DNA of 29,248 bases from a virus, in the IMG/VR virus record IMGVR_UViG_3300033273_000337, positions 1-29,248 of that record, one strand, 5' to 3'. Each line of letters opens with the position of its first letter. The first letter of the stretch is position 1. The position numbers were made by a program, and so were the translations under genes. Positions 9,444-17,614 of the stretch are shown piece after piece. The notes below the pieces were generated by a model. That model made no database searches. It was given only the letters and a program-made list of their open reading frames with translations, and was not told where the DNA came from.

Positions 9444-9451
9444 AATAAATA
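9444..9451 (+). promoter_or_regulatory. T4-type late promoter, AATAAATA
   Basis: 7 of 8 match to TATAAATA in the only gap of this region, 50 bases before the ATG at 9502 and just after the hairpin. A weaker element, ACTAAATA at 9469-9476, lies closer to the gene. Confidence 0.6.
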
Positions 9452-9501
9452 ATTAAACTAATCAGTTCACTAAATACTAGTATAGGAAAGAGTTTTGTAA
9501 A

Positions 9502-9819
9502 ATGGCATCTGGAATCTTAGGGCAATCTGCCCCATCAGCAACCACAAACACCACTGTTTATACAGTTCCTGCTGCAACCACTTCTGTTGTAAACGTAAAC
9601 GTTCTTAACAGAGGTAGTGCTGCTGCTACTGTGCGTATTGCACTTGCTGCTGCTGGAACACCAACAGATAGTGAGTACATCGAGTACGATGCAGTCGTAC
9701 CTCCAAAAGGTGTACTGGAAAGAACAGGGATTGCACTTAACGCAGGAAAACTAGTTGTAGTTTATGCTTCATCTGGTGACACCTCTGTTAATGTGTATGG
9801 ACTAGAAACCGCTGTTTGA
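9502..9819 (+). CDS. Small virion-associated beta protein, same family as the domain repeated in the 607-aa fibre protein
   Basis: 105 residues. The order TVYTVPAATT, a beta stretch (VVNVNVLNRGS, VRIALAAAG), YIEYDAVVPP, a GxAL element and a final VNVYGLE matches the two N-terminal domains of the 607-residue protein at 20207-22030 (YLEYNRYINYG, YIEYEVAVLPG). This shared fold suggests an oligomerising fibre or fibre-base domain standing alone. No catalytic motif or signal peptide. It is the first gene after the hairpin and late promoter, and is followed after 13 bases by the next gene. Confidence 0.75.
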   Translation: MASGILGQSAPSATTNTTVYTVPAATTSVVNVNVLNRGSAAATVRIALAAAGTPTDSEYIEYDAVVPPKGVLERTGIALNAGKLVVVYASSGDTSVNVYGLETAV

Positions 9820-9832
9820 TAGGAGAAAGCAA

Positions 9833-10111
9833 ATGGGAAGGTTTTTGGGTTTAGCATCAAACAGAGGGACAGGTGGTGGTGGTTCCACACTAGTGGAAGA
9901 ATTTGACCGTGCAACTGGCATCACAACTGATGCGAGTAACAATGTCACAGCTGTGACATTAGGTACTCTGGAATATAGCAACGTATTGTATCATAGTACT
10001 CAACCAGGAATTGTTACCTCTTTCACTGAAACGGTAAGTGGAGCATCTAAAGATTATGAAATTTCATATGATAGTGATTTCCATGTGACATCAATTACGG
10101 AGGTACAGTAA
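9833..10111 (+). CDS. Hypothetical small fibre-associated protein
   Basis: 92 residues. The ATG at 9833 follows a good Shine-Dalgarno AGGAG (9821-9825). The N-terminus MGRFLGLASNRGTGGGGS is a short Gly-rich arm, followed by a beta-rich domain with FDRATGITTDASNNVTAVT and DYEISYDSDFHVTSI. No enzyme motif. I do not recognise the family beyond its likeness to other small marine-phage virion proteins. It lies directly before the first cysteine-rich protein, with one base between the stop and the next ATG, so the two are probably co-translated. Two inverted repeats lie inside the gene (9883-9898 and 9941-9960). Confidence 0.7.
   Translation: MGRFLGLASNRGTGGGGSTLVEEFDRATGITTDASNNVTAVTLGTLEYSNVLYHSTQPGIVTSFTETVSGASKDYEISYDSDFHVTSITEVQ
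9883..9898. repeat. Inverted repeat, 6-bp stem with 4-base loop
   Basis: TTCCAC, ACTA, GTGGAA lies within the 92-residue gene. It is short and may be chance, but a second, longer palindrome lies 43 bases downstream. Confidence 0.5.
9941..9960. repeat. Perfect 20-bp palindrome
   Basis: AATGTCACAGCTGTGACATT is a perfect 20-base inverted repeat with no spacer, inside the coding sequence of the 92-residue protein (codons for NVTAVT). It could be a dimeric protein-binding site or an RNA hairpin. No regulator is known from the window. Confidence 0.7.
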
Positions 10112-10112
10112 G

Positions 10113-11162
10113 ATGGCGGCAGACGTACTATTATATAATGCGTTAAACGATCTTAACGCAGGTAAAAGAGCACAAGTTGCTGCTCTTGATTCTCAAATTG
10201 CAGCAAAAGCAACTGAATGTGCTGGTTATGAAAGCACAATTGCAACTAATAGTGTAGCAATTGTTAATCATGCAGGTCCAGAACACCCAGAACTTTGGGG
10301 TCTTATTCCAACTCAACCTGAAGCAGGTGGAAACTTCGATAGTGGATTTAAAGTTTGTGATACTTCTGGTTACTACCGTTGTGGTTCAAGTTGCACTTGG
10401 ACTGTTCCAGCTGGTGTAACTTGTGCTCGTTTCCAAATTTGGGGTTCTGGTGCAGGAACTGGTTCATCATGTTGCTGTGGATGGACACATATCGGTCCTT
10501 CTGGTGCATATGCATCTGTAATTATTCCAGTAACAGAAGGTGATACATACACCTTATGTGGTGGTTGTGCATATTGTTGTTATGGAACAAGAGGACAGGT
10601 AACAGTTCAAGGTTGCCCATCTTATGTAACTGGTACTGGTCTCACCAACTTCTGTGCTGAAGGTGGAAAAGCAGGAATGTTCTGCGAGATGAAAGTAAGA
10701 TGCTCAATGGCACTAATTTGCTGTAACTATTGCATCTACTCCGCAGGTTCTGCTTGTATTTGTACAACTGGTACTGACGTTTGTATTGAAGGTAATCAAG
10801 GTGGTTATACCTGCTCAAATAGTGCAGGTGCAGTAAATATCAGAAAGAGTTGTGCCATGTATTATGGTTCAGCAGCAAGTGGAACTGTATATGGTATTCA
10901 GGGTGCATATCACCTAACTTCGGAAGGTAATGGTGCCGTACTTTGCGTCAGACACGCACCAGTTTATGGATTCCCCAATGACTCCTGCTGCCACTGCTGT
11001 ATAGCTACATCAGGTAGAGCAGGTTTAGAGAGATCTGCATGTGCTGGATACATGCAAATTCCATCTGCTGGTGGATGGGCAGCATTCACATGTGCTGGTT
11101 GTGCTACCCACTGTGGTGATGCTGGTAGAATGGGTATGGTTTGTGTATCTTGGAAGTCTTGA
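10113..11162 (+). CDS. Cysteine-rich virion protein A, glycine-rich-domain fold relative
   Basis: 349 residues with 34 cysteines by my count (about 10%). Start ATG 10113 follows GGAGG (10099-10103). Residues 1-60 look helical or coiled-coil (AGKRAQVAALDSQIAAKA). From about residue 90 the phrase CTWTVPAGVTCARFQIWGSG followed by GAYASVIIPV resembles the glycine-rich sandwich domain of phage fibre tips, but many glycine positions hold Cys: CCC at 120-122, CGGCAYCC, CCHCC near 290 and CATHCGD near the end. The C-terminus GRMGMVCVSW is shared with protein B (11859-12908), a same-length paralogue. Likely a surface-exposed adhesin held by disulfides or binding metal; neither can be told from sequence. 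Its function is not established. Confidence 0.75.
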   Translation: MAADVLLYNALNDLNAGKRAQVAALDSQIAAKATECAGYESTIATNSVAIVNHAGPEHPELWGLIPTQPEAGGNFDSGFKVCDTSGYYRCGSSCTWTVPAGVTCARFQIWGSGAGTGSSCCCGWTHIGPSGAYASVIIPVTEGDTYTLCGGCAYCCYGTRGQVTVQGCPSYVTGTGLTNFCAEGGKAGMFCEMKVRCSMALICCNYCIYSAGSACICTTGTDVCIEGNQGGYTCSNSAGAVNIRKSCAMYYGSAASGTVYGIQGAYHLTSEGNGAVLCVRHAPVYGFPNDSCCHCCIATSGRAGLERSACAGYMQIPSAGGWAAFTCAGCATHCGDAGRMGMVCVSWKS

Positions 11163-11167
11163 TAATA

Positions 11168-11175
11168 CATAAATA
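11168..11175 (+). promoter_or_regulatory. T4-type late promoter, CATAAATA
   Basis: 7 of 8 match to TATAAATA in the gap after protein A, 40 bases before the ATG at 11216. Confidence 0.6.
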
Positions 11176-11215
11176 ATCATATTAAAGGAAAAACTCTAGA
11201 GGATAGCTTAGAACA

Positions 11216-11854
11216 ATGATTACTAAGGAGTTCACATATGCCTTGCCCGATGAATTATGGGTAGAAGGTGTTTCAGGTGATGTAACTGGAACTTGGACTT
11301 ATGAAGGTCCAGAAACAATTAAACTGTATGCAGATCCCGATGACGGTACTATTACTGCCATTGACCCTGGTCATCCTCTCCCTGCAGGGAATGTAGAGGT
11401 AACCATTGATGCAAATGCTAATCCAGAATTGGCAGAAATGGTTGCTCACTACTTCACAGATGATGTAGTGAACAATCCTATTTTTGAAGATGTTACCATG
11501 GACAATGGTGATATCTTCAAAAGATTGACAAATCCTCGTATGATTGATGCATATGAACTTCAATATGACGCAGATAATAATGCACTAAAACTTGCACAAG
11601 TTCTTAGAGCAATTGACGACAGTGGAAAAGTTCTTGCCCAGTCAAGAAAAGATAAGATGCAATCTTATCTGAATGAATATGATTTTGGAACAGACACTAA
11701 TGCTGCTATTCAAACATACATCGATAGTTTGACTACCTATATTGATAACTATGTTGGTGTTCAGAGATGGAAATACATTAACATTCCTCAAGCAGAAGCA
11801 GCACCCAAGATTCCAGCAGCAATTCAGTCTGAAATTAATAAACTGGGAGTATAA
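11216..11854 (+). CDS. Hypothetical protein between the two Cys-rich paralogues
   Basis: 212 residues with no cysteine, in sharp contrast to both neighbours. The first part (1-70) is beta-like (FTYALPDELWVEG, GTWTYEGPETIKLY). The middle and C-terminus are acidic and helical (LAEMVAHYFTDDVV, KLAQVLRAIDDSGKVLAQSR, AIQTYIDSLTTYIDNY). It follows its own late promoter and ends four bases before protein B. I do not recognise the family. The position suggests a structural partner or assembly chaperone for the Cys-rich proteins, which is inference only. Confidence 0.65.
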   Translation: MITKEFTYALPDELWVEGVSGDVTGTWTYEGPETIKLYADPDDGTITAIDPGHPLPAGNVEVTIDANANPELAEMVAHYFTDDVVNNPIFEDVTMDNGDIFKRLTNPRMIDAYELQYDADNNALKLAQVLRAIDDSGKVLAQSRKDKMQSYLNEYDFGTDTNAAIQTYIDSLTTYIDNYVGVQRWKYINIPQAEAAPKIPAAIQSEINKLGV

Positions 11855-11858
11855 TTAA

Positions 11859-12908
11859 ATGGACGTATTATCGTATTCTGCTTTTAATGAAAGCAAAAAG
11901 TTAGACGACTTAATTGCACAAAGAACTACTGAGTTAGCAACTAAAACGGCAGAAACTGCTGCTAAGGCTAATACTGCTGCACAGTTTAGTGCCGATACAA
12001 TATGTTGGTTGCAGTGTGTGGAACCCTGCCTTCAAGGTTGCCCTTACGCAGAGAGCCTTTGGTGCTTTATTCCTGGATTAGATACTGTTACTAACGCTCA
12101 AAAGATTTGTAATACCTGTCCACAATTTAACTGTGGTAACTGCTGCTTATGGACTGTTCCTGATGGTGCTACCCAGATTAGATTCCAATTATGGGGTGCT
12201 GGTGGTGGTTCAAGTACTGGTTGCTGCTGTGGTGGTTCACCTTTTGGAGCAACGGGTGCATATGCATCAGTAATTATTCCTGCAACTCCAGGTTGTCAGT
12301 ATACTATTTGTACTGGTTGTGCATATTGCTGCTTCCCATCTGTTGGTGGAGTTGGTAGAGTTGCTGGATGCCCAACATGGATTACTGGTTATGGTCTTGA
12401 TAATGTCTGTGCTGCAGGTGGACCTGGAAACATGGGTGAGTGGATGGGTACTTATGGTAAGGCAAATACTTACAGAATGAGTCACTATTCCCACCCAGAT
12501 GCTGGTCCATGCTTCTGTAATGGTGGTGCCGACTATTGCTTTGTTAACTCTTGTGCTACTTGTGGTATTATTCCAATCGTCCCTGCTGGTGAATACTTTG
12601 GAACAGTAACACACCCAGATGCCTTAGGTAGTATCGTATATGGTATTAGAGGTATGTGGCCTTGCATCTGTTTCCAAACAGATCATTATGGTTATCAGCA
12701 GCATCCTCCAGTCTATGGATTTGAAGATGTGTCCAAATGTAATCCTTCTTGGTCTTCTGGATATTGTTGCGGATGTGAATGTAGTGCTGGTAGAGGATAT
12801 CTTGAAGTTCCTGGTGCAGGTGGTTTCTACTCTACAGCAATGGGTGGTGCGACTAGTATGTGCGGAGATATGGGTAGAATGGGTATGGTCTGCATTCAGT
12901 GGAAGTAA
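11859..12908 (+). CDS. Cysteine-rich virion protein B, paralogue of protein A
   Basis: 349 residues with 34 cysteines by my count, the same totals as protein A. The N-terminal 45 residues are a Cys-free helical segment (KKLDDLIAQRTTELATKTAE), followed by CWLQC and CLQGC. The core phrase LWTVPDGATQIRFQLWGAGG leads to CCC at residues 122-124, GAYASVIIPA and CTGCAYCC, all colinear with protein A. The end, MCGDMGRMGMVC, is also shared. The middle differs (HYSHPDAGPCFCNGGADYC). The pair probably arose by duplication and may form a hetero-oligomeric tip, or offer alternative tips. The ATG at 11859 lies just after GGGAG. The two copies are diverged, so the duplication is not recent. Confidence 0.75.
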   Translation: MDVLSYSAFNESKKLDDLIAQRTTELATKTAETAAKANTAAQFSADTICWLQCVEPCLQGCPYAESLWCFIPGLDTVTNAQKICNTCPQFNCGNCCLWTVPDGATQIRFQLWGAGGGSSTGCCCGGSPFGATGAYASVIIPATPGCQYTICTGCAYCCFPSVGGVGRVAGCPTWITGYGLDNVCAAGGPGNMGEWMGTYGKANTYRMSHYSHPDAGPCFCNGGADYCFVNSCATCGIIPIVPAGEYFGTVTHPDALGSIVYGIRGMWPCICFQTDHYGYQQHPPVYGFEDVSKCNPSWSSGYCCGCECSAGRGYLEVPGAGGFYSTAMGGATSMCGDMGRMGMVCIQWK

Positions 12909-12925
12909 TACCCTTCTGATTACAT

Positions 12926-12933
12926 TATAAATA
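12926..12933 (+). promoter_or_regulatory. Exact T4 late promoter TATAAATA before the carbohydrate island
   Basis: Full 8 of 8 match to the T4 late -10 element, in the gap after protein B and 26 bases before the ATG at 12960. It is the only promoter candidate I can see ahead of seven closely packed plus-strand sugar genes, which implies late expression together with virion genes. Confidence 0.75.
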
Positions 12934-12959
12934 TTTGAAAATACATCGTTATTTGTTTT

Positions 12960-14063
12960 ATGAATAAAGCATTCTTTATTAACGGTGGAGCAGGGAGAGT
13001 TCTCTGCTCCATTCCTGCGTTAGAGCATCATGCAAAAACCAATAAAGACTTCGTAATTGTTGCAGAGTCTTGGGGAGATTTATATTTAACAAGCCCTATC
13101 CTTCGGGAGAGGGCATTTCCTATGCATCATAAAAATCTTTTTGAGGATTATCTCAAAGATAAGGAAATTATTAGTCCAGAACCTTATAGATTAAATGCTT
13201 ATTTCAATCAAAAAGCAAATTTGATTCAAGCATTTGATATGATAATTAATGGTCTTGATGAAGTTCCAGAAACTAAAGAATTAAAGTTAGAACTTCCTAA
13301 AGACACTCAGATACTTGGATATAATTTAGTTGGTGAAGTAAAAGAAAAACTTAAAAAAGATAAGGTTGTTGTTTTCCAACCATTTGGAAGTACAGTAAAA
13401 ACTGAAGGTAAGTTTATTACTGATTCTTCTGGAAGAAGTTTTGAGATGAAGAATGTATATTCTATCATTGAAGAACTCAAAAAAGATTATGGTGTTATCC
13501 TAATGTCAAGTGTGGAGATTCCTGGTTGGGAAGACCTTGGTGTAGCAAAACCATCAGGAACAGGTCTTCTTGAATGGTGTGGTATAATTAATGCTGCAGA
13601 TTATTTCTTGGGATGTGATAGTGTAGGGCAGCACATGGCACATGGACTAAATAAACCAGCAACTGTAGTCATTGGTTCAACGTATCCAGAGAACATTTCA
13701 TATCCTGGAAATAAAAACTTTAAGATTATAGATTTGGGTAACGAGAAAAGAAAGTATACTCCAATCAGAATGACTTTTGACCAATGTATTGACTTAAATA
13801 ATGAATCCCTAATGGTTATTGAAACTGATAATCAGATTAAAGATTTAAAGAAGTCAATAGTTAATAAAATTGGTACTTCAAAGAAAGTATCAAAATCTAC
13901 ATTTAATGCTGGAAGTAGCAATGTTAAGGGAGCAAAAATGCCTCCTCAGGCATCCTTTCCTTCAGGAGGAGGAGCAGTAGATACTCTTTTAAGTGGTTCT
14001 AAAAAGAGTACCAAAAAGACTACTATAGATAAAGTTTTAGAACTTGATAACGCAAAAAATTGA
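12960..14063 (+). CDS. GT9-family glycosyltransferase (heptosyltransferase-like)
   Basis: 367 residues. The N-terminus has the glycine motif GGAGRVLCSIPALEHH (9 onward), matching the IGD-x-V-x-x-x-P-A-L start of ADP-heptose:LPS heptosyltransferases. Residues 217-240 (LGCDSVGQHMAHGLNKPAT, then VVIGSTYPEN) match the family's D-S-x-x-x-H-x-A, K-P-x-V-x-x-F-G nucleotide-sugar site. Residues from about 290 on form a Ser/Lys/Gly-rich tail that the family does not need. Such enzymes move heptose from ADP-heptose to an acceptor; HldE- and HldD-type genes in the same island supply the matching donor. The acceptor is unknown. No Shine-Dalgarno is clear, and the next gene starts nine bases after the stop. 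Sugar specificity is inferred from context. Confidence 0.75.
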   Translation: MNKAFFINGGAGRVLCSIPALEHHAKTNKDFVIVAESWGDLYLTSPILRERAFPMHHKNLFEDYLKDKEIISPEPYRLNAYFNQKANLIQAFDMIINGLDEVPETKELKLELPKDTQILGYNLVGEVKEKLKKDKVVVFQPFGSTVKTEGKFITDSSGRSFEMKNVYSIIEELKKDYGVILMSSVEIPGWEDLGVAKPSGTGLLEWCGIINAADYFLGCDSVGQHMAHGLNKPATVVIGSTYPENISYPGNKNFKIIDLGNEKRKYTPIRMTFDQCIDLNNESLMVIETDNQIKDLKKSIVNKIGTSKKVSKSTFNAGSSNVKGAKMPPQASFPSGGGAVDTLLSGSKKSTKKTTIDKVLELDNAKN

Positions 14064-14072
14064 GGTTTTACT

Positions 14073-15902
14073 ATGGAAAGAGACGAAGTAATTGTTGCTA
14101 TTACTAGAGGACATAATGCAAGTACCACCTTAATGATTAATGGTGAAATTAAGTGGTATCTTGAAGAAGAAAGAATTACAAGAAGGAAGTATGATGGATG
14201 CCCTCTTGCAGGTCTAATTCAAGTTTCTAAGGAAGTTGACCATATTGATGAACTAATCATCTGCCATACACATAGAGGTGGTCCACAAACTGACTGGACA
14301 GCAACAGACATTTATGAGGCATTGGTTCAGAAACTATTTAAGTTTGATACCAATAATCTACCTGCTGTTCATTTTGTAGATACTATTCACCATGAACTTC
14401 ATGCTGCAGTTGGATTTATAAATTCTGGATTTGATGAAGCAGTATGTGTTATTGCTGATGGTGCTGGTAGTTTTCTTGAAAGTACCGAATGGGAAGGAAT
14501 AGCATTTGAATTTGAAACCATTTTTAAGGCAAAATGGCCAAAGAATAGTGGTGAATCAATGCTTAAATTTGAAACACTTTGGAAGCATTTAGGACAAAAG
14601 GATTCAAGAAAATCTAATTTAATTTTTGATGGTACAACTCTAATCGATAGTTATTTGGGAATCACAAAAGCATATGAAGCAGTTACTGAGTATTGTGGAT
14701 TCCAATCTATTGATGCTGGAAAAACAATGGGTCTTTCTCCTTACGGAAAAGAAAATCCAGAACTTCCTAGTTTGTTAGATGAAAATGGTAATATCTCAAG
14801 AGCACTATTCATTCCAAACTATCCTAATGGATCTTGGATTGATGTTGGTGTAAGTGAAGCACTTCAAAAAGATTGCTCAGAAGAAAATACAGCAATTAAA
14901 CAAAGTGGTGGTTATACTCAAACTCAAAAAGATATGGCATATGCTGTTCAGAAAATGACTGAACAAAAGATGTGTGATCTAATCAGAAAAGCAGTAGAAC
15001 TTTCTGGTTGTAATAATGTTATAGTTTGTGGTGGTTATGGTCTTAACTGCGTTGCAAATTATAAGTATTGGCAAAATTTTCCAGATATTAATATTCATTG
15101 TGAACCAATTGCACATGATGGTGGTATTTCTATTGGTGCAGCAAAACTTCTTTATTCCAGAAAGCACGAAATTCAAGAACCTTGGCCAGTACAAACTTCT
15201 ATTTACTATGGACCTCAGTATGATTATTCTGAATATGAAAAGGCAATTGCTGACTTAGAGACTACAGATGTTTCTTATGATGATATTGCTAAACTAATTC
15301 GTGAAGGAAACATTGTTACTATTTTCCAAGGTCGTTCTGAAGGTGGTCCCAGAGCACTAGGTAATAGGTCTATTCTGTTTGACCCAACCATTAAAGATGG
15401 TAAAGATATTGTCAACAGTGTTAAAAAACGAGAGTTCTTCAGACCATTTGCATGTAGCATAAAAGAAGAAAGTGTACATGAATACTTTGATTTGGCAGGT
15501 CGTGAAAAAAGTCCTCATATGATGTATGCTGTTAAGTGTAAAGATGGTGTGGAAGAAAAGATTCCGTCTGTAATTCACGTTGATGGTACTTGTAGAATTC
15601 AGACTGTTACTGAAGAAGAAAATGAGCACTATTATAAATTAATTGATGCTTTTGAAAAATTGAGTGACGTTCCAATTTTATTCAATACTTCTTTTAATCT
15701 TGGTGGACAACCTTTGGTTGAAACTATTGATGATGCAATCAAGACATTGAAGAATAGTGATATTGATTATATGTATCTTCCAGAGATTGGTAAATTAGTT
15801 ACAGTTACTAGTAAAACTGAAGATATGAATGGATTGGGATTCCCATACAATAGTTTCACAAAGTTTGAAGTTTCAGAAAAACCTGAAGGTGCAACAGTTT
15901 AA
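14073..15902 (+). CDS. NodU/CmcH-family O-carbamoyltransferase, copy 1
   Basis: 609 residues, normal for the family. The N-terminal Kae1-like domain has RGHNASTTLMINGEI and LEEERITRRKYDG, then the metal-site run HHELHA (His106, 107, 110) and DGAGS. The GGYGLNCVANYK and HDGGISIGAA motifs follow. The C-terminal YrdC-like domain has EGGPRALGNRSILFDP (GPRALGNRS at about 425-433), VHEYFDL and NTSFNLGG. All expected motifs are present. Such enzymes use carbamoyl phosphate and ATP through a carbamoyl-AMP intermediate to carbamoylate a sugar or natural-product hydroxyl. A Shine-Dalgarno GAGG (14062-14065) precedes the ATG. The substrate is not shown; an activated or transferred heptose is plausible given the neighbours. 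Confidence 0.9.
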   Translation: MERDEVIVAITRGHNASTTLMINGEIKWYLEEERITRRKYDGCPLAGLIQVSKEVDHIDELIICHTHRGGPQTDWTATDIYEALVQKLFKFDTNNLPAVHFVDTIHHELHAAVGFINSGFDEAVCVIADGAGSFLESTEWEGIAFEFETIFKAKWPKNSGESMLKFETLWKHLGQKDSRKSNLIFDGTTLIDSYLGITKAYEAVTEYCGFQSIDAGKTMGLSPYGKENPELPSLLDENGNISRALFIPNYPNGSWIDVGVSEALQKDCSEENTAIKQSGGYTQTQKDMAYAVQKMTEQKMCDLIRKAVELSGCNNVIVCGGYGLNCVANYKYWQNFPDINIHCEPIAHDGGISIGAAKLLYSRKHEIQEPWPVQTSIYYGPQYDYSEYEKAIADLETTDVSYDDIAKLIREGNIVTIFQGRSEGGPRALGNRSILFDPTIKDGKDIVNSVKKREFFRPFACSIKEESVHEYFDLAGREKSPHMMYAVKCKDGVEEKIPSVIHVDGTCRIQTVTEEENEHYYKLIDAFEKLSDVPILFNTSFNLGGQPLVETIDDAIKTLKNSDIDYMYLPEIGKLVTVTSKTEDMNGLGFPYNSFTKFEVSEKPEGATV

Positions 15903-15925
15903 TTATATAAAATTTGAATTGAAAA

Positions 15926-17614
15926 ATGACTACTCACGTATGTCTTCATGTAGACCATGATTCTGCAGCTGCTATTGTAAAGGATGGAAAATTTCATTCT
16001 CTTATTTCAGAAGAAAGATTAGTTCATATTAAGCATTCTGGTGTTCCTATTCTGATTATTGATGAACTAAAAAGACTTGGGTTATCTATTGATAACCTTT
16101 CTTTTTCAATTTTAAATAATCATGATGACCAAGTACTTGATTACGTTTATCAGCATGGTTATAGAAAAAAACTATGGGGTGAATGTGGGATAACCCAACA
16201 TACATCCCATCATATTCTTCATGCAATTACTGCATTTATTCGTTCAGGAATGGATGAAGCAGTGGCAATCATCATTGATGGTGCAGGAAGTATGTATGAT
16301 TATGGTAAGGAACATCTTAGTGTAATTAAGTGCGGATATCTTAAAGATGGTAGACCTTCCTTTGATTTCATTCACCAGAAAATAGTTGGTAGTGGTGAAC
16401 TTATTGAAGAGGGCAAATGTCCACCATGGGTGGATAGATATAAATGTATTGGACCAGGATATGCATATTCAGCAGCCACAAGTGCCTTAGGGTGGGGTGG
16501 ACTGGATTGCGGTAAACTTATGGGGATTGCTCCATATGGAGAGGATGATAAAAATGTACCAGAGTTATTAAATATAAATTCAAGTGCAAATTTAGATGCC
16601 TTTTCTTTAATGACGTTTAATGTCACATCTTTTGGTCCTAGAGGAGCAGTTTTAGATAAGAATGATTATATAAATTCGATATGGAAAGAAAATAAGGGAA
16701 CTATAGAAGAAGCAGGTAAGTATAGAACAATTGCTCAAAATGTTGCCTATAGAATGCAAGATGATTTTGAAAAATATATAATTAATTTTTTCAATAAAGT
16801 TCTTGATAATGTTCCAACAAAAAATATTGTCTATAGTGGTGGATGTGCATTAAATTGCGTTGCAAACTATAAGTTACTTAAGTCTTTGCCTGAAGATGTA
16901 AATCTCTATATTGAACCAATATCTGCAGATGATGGAGTTGCACTTGGGGGAGTAATTTCTTCTATAATTAATGCTAATGAAACCATTCCATCTTTTGATG
17001 GAATATACTTTGGTTCTCAATTGGAGTATACTTATACATTGCTTTCGGGTGAATCGGAAAAGAATACAACTGCAAAAGAAGTTGCTACTCTTATATCTGA
17101 AGGCAATATTGTAGCAATAGCACAAGGAAAAAGTGAATCTGGTCCCAGAGCTCTTGGTAATAGGTCCATTTTATTTGACCCAAGAGTTATTGACGGTAAA
17201 ACTATAGTCAATAGAGTAAAGAAACGAGAAACTTGGAGACCTTTTGCTGGAACTGTACTAGTAGAATATGCAAAAGACTGGTTTGATATGGATAGACTTG
17301 AAGAAACTCCATACATGATGTATGCTGTTGATGTTATTCCAGAAAAGCAAGATAAAATTCCATCGATTGTCCATGTTGATGGAACATGCCGTATTCAGAC
17401 AGTTTCTGAAGAGCAGAATAAAAACTATTATGAATTAATAAAGGAGTTTTATTCAATTACAAATGTTCCTATTGTATTCAATACCTCATTTAATCTTGCT
17501 GGAGATACAATAGTAGAGACAATTGATGATGCTTTCAATACACTTAGAAATAGTGAGATTGAATATCTTTATCTTCCAGAGATTAAAAAACTTATCTACG
17601 TACCTAATAAATGA
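15926..17614 (+). CDS. NodU/CmcH-family O-carbamoyltransferase, copy 2
   Basis: 562 residues, a paralogue of the preceding gene. The motifs run in the same order: HDSAAAIVKDGKF, SEERLVHIKH, HHILHA (His95, 96, 99), DGAGS, SGGCALNCVANYK, DDGVALGGV, SGPRALGNRSILFDP (GPRALGNRS from about 406), DGTCRIQTV, NTSFNLAGD. Both copies look intact. Differences are concentrated in the central region, which suggests different acceptors or a heteromeric enzyme. The gap from copy 1 is 23 bases, and the stop overlaps the next gene's start as ATGA. No clear Shine-Dalgarno precedes it. Confidence 0.9.
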   Translation: MTTHVCLHVDHDSAAAIVKDGKFHSLISEERLVHIKHSGVPILIIDELKRLGLSIDNLSFSILNNHDDQVLDYVYQHGYRKKLWGECGITQHTSHHILHAITAFIRSGMDEAVAIIIDGAGSMYDYGKEHLSVIKCGYLKDGRPSFDFIHQKIVGSGELIEEGKCPPWVDRYKCIGPGYAYSAATSALGWGGLDCGKLMGIAPYGEDDKNVPELLNINSSANLDAFSLMTFNVTSFGPRGAVLDKNDYINSIWKENKGTIEEAGKYRTIAQNVAYRMQDDFEKYIINFFNKVLDNVPTKNIVYSGGCALNCVANYKLLKSLPEDVNLYIEPISADDGVALGGVISSIINANETIPSFDGIYFGSQLEYTYTLLSGESEKNTTAKEVATLISEGNIVAIAQGKSESGPRALGNRSILFDPRVIDGKTIVNRVKKRETWRPFAGTVLVEYAKDWFDMDRLEETPYMMYAVDVIPEKQDKIPSIVHVDGTCRIQTVSEEQNKNYYELIKEFYSITNVPIVFNTSFNLAGDTIVETIDDAFNTLRNSEIEYLYLPEIKKLIYVPNK

